Notes: generated from the sequence alone by a model not told the origin. A DNA stretch of 27,613 bases from Shimia sp041624275 (GCF_041624275.1 NZ_JBFJVE010000012.1:1-27613), one strand, 5' to 3'; numbered from the stretch's first letter, positions 15,190 to 23,166 are shown. Numbers and translations are program-made.

Positions 15190-15218
15190 GTGACCTTTGC
15201 CCGGCCATCCCCTAGACT
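15190..15218 (+). promoter_or_regulatory. Candidate ftsZ promoter P1
   Basis: GTGACC (15190-15195), a 17-nt spacer and TAGACT (15213-15218) match sigma-70 consensus at 4/6 and 4/6. The start site near 15225 would give a leader of about 296 nt. Confidence 0.4.
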
Positions 15219-15428
15219 TGCGAGCAACCGCCGACAGGGCGGAACAGGCGGGCCGAGCAGTGGTCCCGAGTAAAATTGACGAAGGCTCTTCCGGTCCGTG
15301 CTGCGGGGTGGATGCCTTTCGTGTTGTGGTGGGTGGTGTCCGGCCCGCAATATCTGCGCAATTTGGCGAGATACCGCTAATTGTGGCGGATTTTTGTCCA
15401 TATTTCGTGGGTAAAGACGCTTTTTCTC

Positions 15429-15457
15429 GTGACGATTCAGTGGGCTTCGGCTAATAA
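15429..15457 (+). promoter_or_regulatory. Candidate ftsZ promoter P2 with embedded GANTC
   Basis: GTGACG (15429-15434), a 17-nt spacer and TAATAA (15452-15457) lie upstream of ftsZ; shifting by one gives AATAAT with an 18-nt spacer and a better -10. GATTC (15434-15438) starts at the last base of the -35. CcrM-methylated GANTC sites with GcrA and sigma-70 control cell-cycle promoters, including ftsZ, in Caulobacter. Confidence 0.45.
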
Positions 15458-15520
15458 TAAGGGCAATAGGCAGAAAATGCGCTCGCCCAAGGTGGGCAGG
15501 AATACAGACAGGCGGATATT

Positions 15521-17137
15521 ATGACTCTCAATCTGACGATGCCCGAGCAGGCGGACCTGAAGCCTCGTATCTCGGTGTTTGGCGTGGGCGGTGCCGGTGG
15601 CAACGCGGTGAACAACATGATCGAAAAGGCGCTGGACGGCGTCGATTTCGTGGTCGCCAACACGGACGCGCAGGCGCTTCAGCAAAGCAAGTCGAAAAGC
15701 CGCATCCAGCTTGGCGTGAAAGTGACCGAGGGGCTCGGCGCCGGGGCACGCGCCACTGTCGGCGCGGCTGCGGCCGAAGAAAGCATCGAACAGATCGTCG
15801 ATCAGCTGGCCGGGGCGCATATGTGCTTCATCACCGCCGGCATGGGCGGCGGCACCGGCACCGGAGCGGCGCCGATCATCGCCCAGGCCGCCCGTGAACT
15901 CGGCGTGCTGACCGTCGGCGTTGTGACCAAGCCGTTCCAGTTCGAAGGCGCCAAGCGCATGCGCCAGGCCGAAGAGGGTGTCGATGCCCTGCAAAAGGTC
16001 GTCGATACGCTGATCATCATTCCCAACCAGAACCTGTTCCGCCTGGCGACCGAAAAGACCACCTTCACCGAGGCCTTCTCGATGGCCGACGACGTGCTGT
16101 ATCAGGGCGTCAAGGGGGTCACCGACCTGATGGTGCGCCCGGGTCTCATCAACCTCGACTTCGCCGACGTGCGCGCGGTGATGGACGAGATGGGCAAGGC
16201 GATGATGGGCACCGGCGAGGCGACCGGCGAGGATCGCGCCATCCAGGCGGCGGAAAAGGCGATTGCCAACCCGCTTCTGGACGAGATCAGCCTGCGCGGC
16301 GCGCGCGGCGTGCTGATCAACATCACCGGCGGTCACGACCTGACCCTGTTCGAGTTGGACGAAGCCGCCAACCGCATCCGCGAAGAGGTCGACCCCGACG
16401 CCAATATCATCGTCGGCTCGACCCTTGACGAAAACCTTGACGGCGCGATGCGCGTTTCGGTGGTCGCCACCGGCATCGACGCGCTGGACGTGCAGGCCGA
16501 GATCCCGACCCGCCGCCCGATGCGTGCGCCGCTCGAGCCGCATGTGCTGGAGCAGCCGGTCGAGGAAACCGTCGCCGAAGCCCCGGTCGAAGAGGCCGTG
16601 GCCGCGACCATGCAACGGCAGGTCGCCGAGCCTTCGCTGTTTGGCGACATGGATGCCGAACGCGTCGCGGCCACCGAGCAGATGGAAGACATCTTCGAAG
16701 AGGCGCCGGTCGCCGAAGCTGCCGACGAGTTGCCGCCGCCGGCCTATCAGCCGCGCGTCGCCGCCTTCCCGCCGCAGGCCGACAGCTATGAGGAAGACGA
16801 GGTCGAAAGCTTTGTCGCCCCCAAGGCGCCGCCGCTCGGCACCCCGTCGCCCGAAGTGCTGCAACGGCTGAAGGCCGCCGCCAGCAAGGCACCGGCGGCG
16901 TCTGCCGCGCCGCAGCCGGCCGCACCGGCGCGCAGCGAAGAGGTCAAGCGCGGCGGTTTCGGGCTGAACTCGCTGATCGGCCGCATGACCGGTCACGGCA
17001 GCGAACCGACGGCCCGCAGCGCCCAGCCGCAGCTGCGCCAGCAGCCCGGCATGCATGCCGTGCAGCCCCAGGCCGAGATCGAGGACGACCAGGACCGGAT
17101 CGAGATCCCGGCCTTCCTGCGACGTCAGGCCAACTGA
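15521..17137 (+). CDS. ftsZ: Cell division GTPase FtsZ
   Basis: This 538-aa tubulin homologue forms the Z ring. The GTPase core (about 13-325) shows GVGGAGGNAVNNM (21-33), the tubulin signature GGGTGTG (109-115) and the T7 loop NLDFAD (211-216). A long acidic/Pro-Ala linker (330-523) leads to the conserved C-terminal peptide with IEIPAFLRRQAN (527-538), which binds FtsA and other partners. E. coli FtsZ is 383 aa; long linkers are normal in alphaproteobacteria. Three less disordered-looking islands lie inside the linker (near 370-392, 440-456 and 477-492). The ribosome-binding site is modest (AGGCGG). The start codon sits in GACTC (15523-15527), a second GANTC. Downstream hairpins and a U-tract terminator separate it from lpxC. 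Confidence 0.98.
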   Translation: MTLNLTMPEQADLKPRISVFGVGGAGGNAVNNMIEKALDGVDFVVANTDAQALQQSKSKSRIQLGVKVTEGLGAGARATVGAAAAEESIEQIVDQLAGAHMCFITAGMGGGTGTGAAPIIAQAARELGVLTVGVVTKPFQFEGAKRMRQAEEGVDALQKVVDTLIIIPNQNLFRLATEKTTFTEAFSMADDVLYQGVKGVTDLMVRPGLINLDFADVRAVMDEMGKAMMGTGEATGEDRAIQAAEKAIANPLLDEISLRGARGVLINITGGHDLTLFELDEAANRIREEVDPDANIIVGSTLDENLDGAMRVSVVATGIDALDVQAEIPTRRPMRAPLEPHVLEQPVEETVAEAPVEEAVAATMQRQVAEPSLFGDMDAERVAATEQMEDIFEEAPVAEAADELPPPAYQPRVAAFPPQADSYEEDEVESFVAPKAPPLGTPSPEVLQRLKAAASKAPAASAAPQPAAPARSEEVKRGGFGLNSLIGRMTGHGSEPTARSAQPQLRQQPGMHAVQPQAEIEDDQDRIEIPAFLRRQAN

Positions 17138-17142
17138 GCCCA

Positions 17143-17188
17143 CCCGAGGCCCCGGGGGCAGGCGCCGGTTCGGCGCTGTCCCCTCGGG
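17143..17188 (+). terminator. Compound stem-loop directly after ftsZ
   Basis: The outer arms CCCGAGG (17143-17149) and CCTCGGG (17182-17188) enclose an inner stem in which GGGGGCAGGCGCCG pairs with CGGCGCTGTCCC, with one bulged G and one G-U pair around a GTT loop. It begins 6 nt after the ftsZ stop and lacks a U-tract. It may protect the ftsZ mRNA 3' end or act as a pause site. Confidence 0.5.
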
Positions 17189-17254
17189 ACCCGGCCTTTG
17201 CCGGTTGTGCCCCGGTCGCGGCGACTCGCGGAAAAGGACAGAAAGCCTAAAACT

Positions 17255-17270
17255 TGTAACATATGTTACA
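17255..17270. promoter_or_regulatory. Perfect 16-bp palindrome, operator-like
   Basis: TGTAACAT/ATGTTACA is a perfect dyad in an AT-rich patch, 7 bp before the terminator stem. It resembles a dimeric transcription-factor site; I cannot assign the factor. The TGT-N10-ACA spacing differs from the TGT-N12-ACA of PpsR/CrtJ. Confidence 0.55.
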
Positions 17271-17277
17271 GAAATCC

Positions 17278-17307
17278 AGCCACCCGAGAGGTGGCTTTTT
17301 TGTTTTT
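17278..17307 (+). terminator. Intrinsic terminator downstream of ftsZ
   Basis: AGCCACC-CGAGA-GGTGGCT (17278-17296) forms a 7-bp stem with a 5-nt loop, followed by TTTTTGTTTTT. This is the only classical Rho-independent terminator I see in the window and it marks the end of the dcw transcript. Confidence 0.92.
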
Positions 17308-17460
17308 AAACAGGGTCTTAAGCTGGGTTGGGCGGTGAACTGCCTATTGCCGGCGGTGCTGTTGCCGAAGGTTGCAATCTTTGAGTTGAGTCTGGGGGGG
17401 GCGTCCTTTACCTCCAAGGTGCGGTCGCGTGGGGACAGGCCGTGCCATCTGGGGAACAAC

Positions 17461-18381
17461 GTGCAAAACACGGTCAAATCATCCATTCACTTCACCGGGG
17501 TCGGGCTGCATTCGGGTAAACCCGTGCATATGGTCATCCACCCGGCTTCGGCGGACTACGGCATCTGGTTTCGCCGTGCGGATATTCTGATCGGGGATGC
17601 GCTGATCCCGGCGCGCTGGGACGCGGTGGAGCAGACCGCGCTTTGCACCCGCATCATCAATGGCGCCGGCAGTTCCGTATCGACCATCGAACATGTGATG
17701 GCGGCGCTCGCCGGTACCGGCGTGCACAACGCGCTGATCGAGATCGACGGCCCGGAAGTGCCGATCCTCGATGGCAGCGCGGCCCCCTTCGTGCGCGCCA
17801 TTCTCGAAGCCGGGCTGGTGGCGCAGACGGTGCCGGTGCGGGCGCTGGAAATTCTCAAGACCGTCACCGTGCAACGTGGTGCGGCCTCGGCCTCGCTGGC
17901 CCCCGCGCCGGGCCTGAGCATCGACTTTCACATCGATTTCGCCGATGAGGCCATCGGCATCCAGGACAAGTCGCTGACCATGGCCAACGGAAGTTTCGTG
18001 CGCGAGCTTTGCGACAGCCGCACCTTCTGCCGCAAGGAAGACGTCGAGGCGATGCATGCCAACGGGCTGGCGCTTGGCGGCACCCTGGAAAACGCCGTCG
18101 TGGTCGACGGCGACGCGGTGCTGAGCCCCGGCGGGCTGCGCCATGCCGACGAGGCGGTGCGCCACAAGATGCTCGATGCGCTCGGCGATCTCTACCTTGC
18201 CGGCGCGCCGATTCTGGGCCGCTATACCGGCATCCGCGCCGGGCACGCGCTGACCAACGAACTGCTGCGCACCCTGTTCGCCACCCCCGGTGCCCTGCGC
18301 ATCGTCGAATGCGATGCCCGCACCGCTGCCCGCCTTCCCGGCGCCGGCGTGCATCTGGCGGAAATCCCCGCCGTCGCCTGA
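17461..18381 (+). CDS. lpxC: UDP-3-O-acyl-N-acetylglucosamine deacetylase LpxC
   Basis: This 306-aa zinc amidase carries out the committed step of lipid A synthesis. Zinc ligands are His78 (EHVMAAL), His235 and Asp239 (RHKMLDALGD); His262 in GHALTNE and Glu77 match the catalytic pair of the E. coli enzyme, with only a small offset in numbering. The GTG at 17461 gives MQNTVKSSIHFTGVGLHSGK, the standard LpxC N-terminus, with GGGGAAC upstream; ORF read-through to 17263 would cross a terminator. The neighbouring ftsZ matches the usual end-of-dcw placement. A long leader separates it from the terminator, so it has its own promoter or post-transcriptional control. Confidence 0.97.
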   Translation: MQNTVKSSIHFTGVGLHSGKPVHMVIHPASADYGIWFRRADILIGDALIPARWDAVEQTALCTRIINGAGSSVSTIEHVMAALAGTGVHNALIEIDGPEVPILDGSAAPFVRAILEAGLVAQTVPVRALEILKTVTVQRGAASASLAPAPGLSIDFHIDFADEAIGIQDKSLTMANGSFVRELCDSRTFCRKEDVEAMHANGLALGGTLENAVVVDGDAVLSPGGLRHADEAVRHKMLDALGDLYLAGAPILGRYTGIRAGHALTNELLRTLFATPGALRIVECDARTAARLPGAGVHLAEIPAVA

Positions 18382-18488
18382 CACCGATCGGCGGATTCCT
18401 GTCAAAGTCGTTTTGCACCGCAATTTTCTGTGCTAACAGCTTGTCAAAGGGCAGGAACCTGCCGCAACGGATCAAGAGGTAGAGCAGC

Positions 18489-19343
18489 ATGACGGGCTTT
18501 GGATCGCGGGGCAAATTGCTTGGTGCGGTACTGACGGTCGCGATTCTCGCCTCTTGCGGCAACAGCACCTCGGAACAGGTCCGGCGCGGCAAGATCCCGA
18601 TGGAGACCTTCACCGCCGAACAGATCTTTGAACGCGGCGAATTCGAACTGGCGCGCAACAAGCCCGAGGATGCGGGCTATTTCTTCTCCGAGATCGAACG
18701 GCTCTATCCCTATTCGGAATGGACCAAGCGCGGGCTCATCATGCAGGCCTTTTCCTATCACAAGGCCGAGGATTACGAACAAAGCCGCGCCGCCGCGCAG
18801 CGGTTCATGGATTTCTACCCGGCCGACGATGACGCGGCCTATGCCCAGTATCTGCTGGCGCTGACCTATTACGACCAGATCGACGAGGTCGGCCGCGACC
18901 AGAAGCTGACCTTCGAGGCCCTGCAAGAGCTGCGCAAGGTGATCGAGACCTATCCCGACAGCGAATACGCCAATGCCGCCAAGCTGAAGTTCGACCTTGC
19001 CTTCGACCATCTGGCGAGCAAGGAGATGGAGGTCGGGCGCTTCTACCTGCGGCGCGGCCATTTCGCGGCGGCGATCAGCCGTTTCCGGATCGTGGTCGAG
19101 GATTTCCAGACCACCACCCAGACCCCCGAGGCGCTGCACCGGCTGGTCGAGGCCTATCTGTCGCTGGGCCTGACCGACGAGGCCCAGACCGCCGGCGCCA
19201 TCCTCGGGCACAACTACCAGTCGACCGAATGGTACGAGGACAGCTATGGTCTGCTCACCGCCGAAGGGCTGTTCCCCAAGGAAGAGGGCAGCAGCTGGCT
19301 GAGCCAGATCTATCGTCAGACCGTCAGGGGCGACTGGCTCTGA
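18489..19343 (+). CDS. bamD: Outer membrane protein assembly lipoprotein BamD
   Basis: This 284-aa lipoprotein of the BAM complex folds beta-barrel proteins into the outer membrane. The N-terminal signal ends in the lipobox LASC with acylated Cys23. The body is a run of TPR-like helix pairs (for example GEFELARNKPEDAGYFF, IERLYPYSEWTKRG, FMDFYPADDDAAYAQY), as in YfiO/ComL. AAGAGGT precedes the ATG. The 107-bp leader contains a GGCAGG-AA-CCTGCC dyad (18450-18463) and a weak TTGCAC / GCTAAC promoter-like pair with too short a spacer. It lies in the frequent alphaproteobacterial order lpxC-bamD-recN. Confidence 0.94.
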   Translation: MTGFGSRGKLLGAVLTVAILASCGNSTSEQVRRGKIPMETFTAEQIFERGEFELARNKPEDAGYFFSEIERLYPYSEWTKRGLIMQAFSYHKAEDYEQSRAAAQRFMDFYPADDDAAYAQYLLALTYYDQIDEVGRDQKLTFEALQELRKVIETYPDSEYANAAKLKFDLAFDHLASKEMEVGRFYLRRGHFAAAISRFRIVVEDFQTTTQTPEALHRLVEAYLSLGLTDEAQTAGAILGHNYQSTEWYEDSYGLLTAEGLFPKEEGSSWLSQIYRQTVRGDWL

Positions 19344-19370
19344 CACGGGCAGGGGCGTCGGGAAAGTCGC

Positions 19371-21017
19371 ATGCTGCGTTCGCTTGACATAAGGGACATG
19401 CTGATTATCGACCGGCTGGAACTGGCCTTCCAGCCGGGGCTGAACGTGCTGACCGGGGAGACCGGGGCCGGCAAGTCGATCCTGCTGGATTCGCTGGGCT
19501 TCGTTCTCGGCTGGCGCGGAAGGGCGGAACTGGTGCGTCAGGGCGCCGAGCAGGGCGAGGTGGTGGCGGTGTTCGACCTGCCCGCCGGCCACGCCGCCCA
19601 TGCGGTTCTCGACGAGGCCGGGCTACCGGGCGGCAGTGAGCTGATCCTGCGCCGGGTCAACGGGCGCGACGGGCGCAAGACCGCATGGGTCAATGACCGG
19701 CGCTGTTCCGGCGAAGTGCTGCGCCGGCTATCCGACACGCTGGTCGAGCTGCACGGGCAGCATGACGACCGTGGCCTTCTGAACCCGCGCGGGCATCGCG
19801 ACCTGCTGGATGCATTCGGCGGGCTGTCCGAGCTGCGCGCCGAGACCCGGGCGGCGTGGCAGGCGCGCGGCGCGGCGACCAGGGCGCTGGAGACGGCGCA
19901 GGCAGCGGTCGAGGCGGTGCGCGCCGAAGAGGATTTCCTGCGCCATGCGGTGGCCGAGCTGGACCAGCTTGATCCGGGCCCCGGCGAAGAGGCCGAGCTG
20001 GACGAACGGCGGCGCCTGATGCAGGGCGCCGAACGGGTGCGGGCCAGCGTCGGCCGGGCCCATGGCGCCCTTGGCCCCGACGGCGCCGAGGGGGCGATGG
20101 GCGACGCGCTGCGCTGGCTTGACGAGGCCGCCGAGGGCACCGCCGGCCATCTCGAGGCGCCGCTGGCGGCGCTGGAACGGGCGTTGAGCGAGCTTGGCGA
20201 AGCGGTGGACGGGGTCGAACGCTGTCTCGAGGCGCTGGATTTCGACCCGCACCAGCTTGAGCAGACCGAGGAACGGCTGTTCGCGATCCGGGGGCTGGCG
20301 CGCAAGCACGGCGTGGCGCCGGACGCGCTGGGGGATTTCGCCGCCGATCTGCGCGCCAAGCTCGAGGCGCTGGACGCGGGCGCCGGGCAGCTGGCCGGGC
20401 TCGGGGCGGCGCTGGACGCGGCCCAGGCGCGCTATGACCGGGCGGCGGCGGCGCTGAGCGCGGCCCGCGCCGAGGCGGCGACCCGGCTCGACGCTGCGGT
20501 CGGCGCCGAACTGGCGCCGCTGAAGATGGAGCGCGCGCTGTTCCAGACCGCCCTGGCGGCCGGTGAGGCGGGCCCCGACGGCAGCGATCAGGTCGCCTTC
20601 TGCGTCGCCACCAACCCCGGCGCCCCGGCCGGCCCGCTGGCCAAGATCGCCTCGGGCGGCGAACTCAGCCGCTTCCTGCTGGCGCTCAAGGTCTGCCTGG
20701 CGGGCGATGCCGGCGGCGTGACCATGATCTTCGACGAGATCGACCGCGGAGTCGGCGGCGCCACGGCGGATGCGGTGGGGCGGCGGCTGGCGGCACTGGC
20801 ACATGGTGGACAGGTGCTGGTGGTGACCCATTCGCCGCAGGTGGCGGCCCTTGGTGGCCATCACTGGCAGGTCGCCAAGCGCGTGGTCGATGATTGCACC
20901 CTGTCCGAGGTGGTGGCGCTGGACCCGCCGGCGCGGATCGACGAGATCGCGCGCATGCTCTCGGGCGATACGATCACCGAAGAGGCACGGGCGGCGGCGC
21001 GGGCGCTTCTGGGCTAG
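19371..21017 (+). CDS. recN: DNA repair protein RecN
   Basis: This 548-aa SMC-like ATPase holds broken DNA ends during recombinational repair. The N-terminal Walker A GETGAGKS (29-36), the two coiled-coil-forming Ala/Glu/Leu-rich arms (about 155-380), the ABC signature KIASGGELSR (425-434), Walker B MIFDEID (452-458) and VTHSPQ (485-490) are in order. The start is ATG with GGGAAAG upstream, 27 nt after the bamD stop. I found no LexA-type GTTC-N7-GTTC site in the short gap, so SOS control from a local promoter is not supported here; it is probably co-transcribed with bamD. Confidence 0.96.
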   Translation: MLRSLDIRDMLIIDRLELAFQPGLNVLTGETGAGKSILLDSLGFVLGWRGRAELVRQGAEQGEVVAVFDLPAGHAAHAVLDEAGLPGGSELILRRVNGRDGRKTAWVNDRRCSGEVLRRLSDTLVELHGQHDDRGLLNPRGHRDLLDAFGGLSELRAETRAAWQARGAATRALETAQAAVEAVRAEEDFLRHAVAELDQLDPGPGEEAELDERRRLMQGAERVRASVGRAHGALGPDGAEGAMGDALRWLDEAAEGTAGHLEAPLAALERALSELGEAVDGVERCLEALDFDPHQLEQTEERLFAIRGLARKHGVAPDALGDFAADLRAKLEALDAGAGQLAGLGAALDAAQARYDRAAAALSAARAEAATRLDAAVGAELAPLKMERALFQTALAAGEAGPDGSDQVAFCVATNPGAPAGPLAKIASGGELSRFLLALKVCLAGDAGGVTMIFDEIDRGVGGATADAVGRRLAALAHGGQVLVVTHSPQVAALGGHHWQVAKRVVDDCTLSEVVALDPPARIDEIARMLSGDTITEEARAAARALLG

Positions 21018-21105
21018 GAAACAGGTGAAGGCGCGACGCCAACCCTTTGCCTTTGTGCCGAAATCATCCTAGAGCTTGATAAAGCAATCGGTGCCGGTGA
21101 CGGGT

Positions 21106-22794
21106 ATGGCCAATTCCTTTCGATCCTTCCTGGGCGAAAGCCTGGACGACGCGGTCAGGACCTGCCGTGGCGGCTGGCGCGTGCTGATCGAAAAGGGGCC
21201 GAGCCAGTTCCAGTTCTGGCTCATCAGCCTGCTGATCGGAATTCTCGCCGGTTTCGCGGCGCTGTTTTTCCGCAAGGGAATCGATGCCCTTCAGGCGCTG
21301 CTTTACGGCACCGACGACGTCCTGCACCTGCACAGTTTCGCGGATCACCTGCCATGGTACTGGCTGGTGATCGTGCCGGTGGTCGGCGGGCTCGTGGTCG
21401 GGCTGATCCTGCACCGGTTCACCCCCGACGGGCGGGTGCGCACCGTGGCCGAGGTGATCGAGGGCGCGGCGCTGCGCGAGGGCCGGGTGGAACGCACCGC
21501 CGGCGTCGCCTCGGCCTTTGCCTCGCTGATCACCCTCAGCTCGGGCGGCTCTTCGGGGCGCGAGGGGCCGGTGGTGCATATGGCCGGGGTGATCTCGACC
21601 TGGGTCAGCAACTGGATCAAGGCCGACGGCATCACCGGGCGCGACCTGTTGGGCTGCGCGGTGGCGGCGGCGGTCTCGGCCTCGTTCAACGCGCCGATCG
21701 CCGGGGCGCTGTTCGCGCTCGAGGTGGTGCTGCGCCATTTCGCGGTGCACGCCTTTGCGCCGATCGTGATCGCCAGCGTCGCCGGCACGGTGATCTCGCG
21801 GCTGGAGTTCGGCGATGTGACCGAGTTCCACCTGCCGGTCTCGGGGGCCTTGCAATTCTATCAGGAACTGCCGGCCTTTCTGCTGCTCGGCGGGCTCTGC
21901 GGCTTTGTCTCGGTGGCGCTGATGTGGACGATCTTCTGGGCCGAGGACATGGCCAGCCATATTCAGGACCGCACCGGCCTGCCGCGCTGGCTGCGCCCGG
22001 CGGTCTCGGGCGGGCTGCTCGGGGTGATGGCGATCTGGTTCCCGCATATCATCGGCGTCGGCTACGAGACCACTTCGGCAGCGCTGACCGGCGAATTGCT
22101 GCTGCATGAGGCCATCGTCTTCTGCGTGCTCAAGGTGATCGCGGTCTCGGTGACCATGGCGGGCCGTATGGGCGGCGGGGTGTTCTCGCCCTCGCTGATG
22201 GTCGGGGCGCTGACCGGGCTGGCCTTTGGCTGGATCGCCACCAGCGTGTTCCCGGATGTGTCGGGCAATGTCACGCTTTACGCTCTGGCGGGTATGGGCG
22301 CGGTGGCGGCGGCGGTGCTGGGGGCGCCGATCTCGACCACGCTGATCGTCTTCGAGCTGACCGGCGACTGGCAGACCGGGCTGGCGGTGATGGTGGCGGT
22401 GTCGATCTCGACCGCGCTCGGCTCGCGGCTGGTCGACCGCTCGTTCTTCCTGACCCAGCTCGAAAGGCGCAACATCCATGTGGCGGCGGGGCCGCAGATG
22501 TACCTGTTGTCGCTGTTCCGGGTGGCGGGCGTGATGCGCGGCAAGGACGACCCCCGTGCCGCCCCCCCGGAGGCCTGCTGGAAGATGATCTCCGACGGGG
22601 TCTATGTCGACGCCAATGCCACGCTCGAGGCGGCGATGCCGATCTTCGAGAAATCCGGGCTGGCCTTTATCCCGGTGGTGACACTGGCCGGAGAGGACCA
22701 GCCGCCGGAGCTGCTTGGCGCCCTGTTCCATGTCGATGCGCTCAAGGCCTATAACCGCGCCCTGGCCGCCACGGCGGCCGAGGAACACAGCTGA
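21106..22794 (+). CDS. CLC family chloride channel/transporter with degenerate C-terminal CBS-like segment
   Basis: This is a 562-aa polytopic membrane protein from the ATG at 21106; an in-frame TTG at 21076 (572 aa) is an alternative with no better ribosome-binding site. The filter segment GSSGREGP (148-155) has the gating glutamate Glu153, and GGGVFSPSL matches the second GxFxP motif. FNAPIAGALFALEV aligns without gaps to E. coli ClcA FNAPLAGILFIIEE, so the internal proton glutamate (ClcA Glu203) is Val207 here. The GSGIP loop and Tyr445 positions are also changed (VRTVAE, and Phe in SFF). The C-terminus (about 480-550) looks like half a CBS pair. It follows recN by 88 bp, with weak promoter-like sequence TTGCCT-17 nt-TAGAGC. 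The ion and mechanism (channel or exchanger) cannot be decided. Confidence 0.88.
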   Translation: MANSFRSFLGESLDDAVRTCRGGWRVLIEKGPSQFQFWLISLLIGILAGFAALFFRKGIDALQALLYGTDDVLHLHSFADHLPWYWLVIVPVVGGLVVGLILHRFTPDGRVRTVAEVIEGAALREGRVERTAGVASAFASLITLSSGGSSGREGPVVHMAGVISTWVSNWIKADGITGRDLLGCAVAAAVSASFNAPIAGALFALEVVLRHFAVHAFAPIVIASVAGTVISRLEFGDVTEFHLPVSGALQFYQELPAFLLLGGLCGFVSVALMWTIFWAEDMASHIQDRTGLPRWLRPAVSGGLLGVMAIWFPHIIGVGYETTSAALTGELLLHEAIVFCVLKVIAVSVTMAGRMGGGVFSPSLMVGALTGLAFGWIATSVFPDVSGNVTLYALAGMGAVAAAVLGAPISTTLIVFELTGDWQTGLAVMVAVSISTALGSRLVDRSFFLTQLERRNIHVAAGPQMYLLSLFRVAGVMRGKDDPRAAPPEACWKMISDGVYVDANATLEAAMPIFEKSGLAFIPVVTLAGEDQPPELLGALFHVDALKAYNRALAATAAEEHS

Positions 22795-22821
22795 GGATCA
22801 CAAGCAGGGCAATGGCTCGGC

Positions 22822-23166
22822 TCAGATGCGTTCGACCGCGATCCCGTCGACGCTGTAGAACGCCAGGTGATCCTTGATCCGTGCCACCGCTTCCAGCGGC
22901 GCCTCATAGCTCCAGACCCGGTCCTTCAGCGTCTGGCTCTTGGTGACGATCGAGTAATAGCTGGCGTCGCCCTTCCACGGGCAATGGCTGGTGTGGTCGC
23001 TGCGGTCGAGAAAGGCCATGGCGATGTCCTCGCGCGGGAAATAGATCACCGGCGGCAGCTCCGCCTCGCAAAGTTCCAGCGCGTTGCGGCTTTCGCCGAG
23101 AACGGCGCCGCCGGCGCGCACCGACCAGACGCCTTCGGCCTTGCGGATGGTGATGGTTCGGCTCAT
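22822..23166 (-). CDS. DUF427 domain protein
   Basis: This 114-aa single-domain protein has the features I recognise from DUF427 (PF04248-type): IRKAEGVWSVRAGGAVLGES, YFPREDI, SHCPWKGDASYYS and the C-terminal VKDHLAFY-like segment (IKDHLAFYSVDGI). The family has a small beta-rich fold and no agreed function. The ATG at 23166 (MSRTITI) has GGGAGAT upstream; the frame is open to 23382, but the extra part overlaps the aminopeptidase end and is not conserved-looking. It is probably co-transcribed with the upstream aminopeptidase gene (38-nt gap), and convergent with the CLC gene (27-nt gap, no terminator seen). Confidence 0.85.
   Translation of the reverse strand: MSRTITIRKAEGVWSVRAGGAVLGESRNALELCEAELPPVIYFPREDIAMAFLDRSDHTSHCPWKGDASYYSIVTKSQTLKDRVWSYEAPLEAVARIKDHLAFYSVDGIAVERI

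Larger units (their letters stand above)
15169..15520 (+). other. ftsA-ftsZ intergenic regulatory region (352 bp)
   Basis: I see no credible gene; an 85-codon TTG-initiated frame (15197-15454) overlaps the candidate promoters and has no recognised match. The interval holds two candidate promoters (15190-15218 and 15429-15457), a GANTC site (15434-15438) and a leader hairpin GCCCA-AGG-TGGGC (15485-15497), about 24 nt before the ftsZ start. Part of it (about 15350-15470) is notably AT-richer than the flanking genes. Confidence 0.7.
17138..17460 (+). other. ftsZ-lpxC intergenic region (323 bp)
   Basis: In order it contains a large compound hairpin (17143-17188), a small hairpin CCGGC-CTTT-GCCGG (17191-17204), a perfect 16-bp palindrome (17255-17270) and a classical intrinsic terminator (17278-17307). 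About 150 bp of lpxC leader follows, in which I find only a very weak promoter match (TTGAGT at 17386, 17-nt spacer, TACCTC at 17409). A G8 run occurs at 17394-17401. Open frames through it cross the terminator and are rejected. Confidence 0.7.

Noticed and set aside
15197..15454. 85-aa frame between ftsA and ftsZ
   Set aside because: TTG start, no convincing ribosome-binding site, overlaps both candidate ftsZ promoters and has no recognised domain.
17255..17270. PpsR/CrtJ photosynthesis-regulator site
   Set aside because: The spacing is TGT-N10-ACA rather than TGT-N12-ACA, and no photosynthesis gene is nearby.
17263..17460. N-terminal extension of LpxC
   Set aside because: It would be translated across the intrinsic terminator, and the canonical LpxC N-terminus begins at the GTG at 17461.
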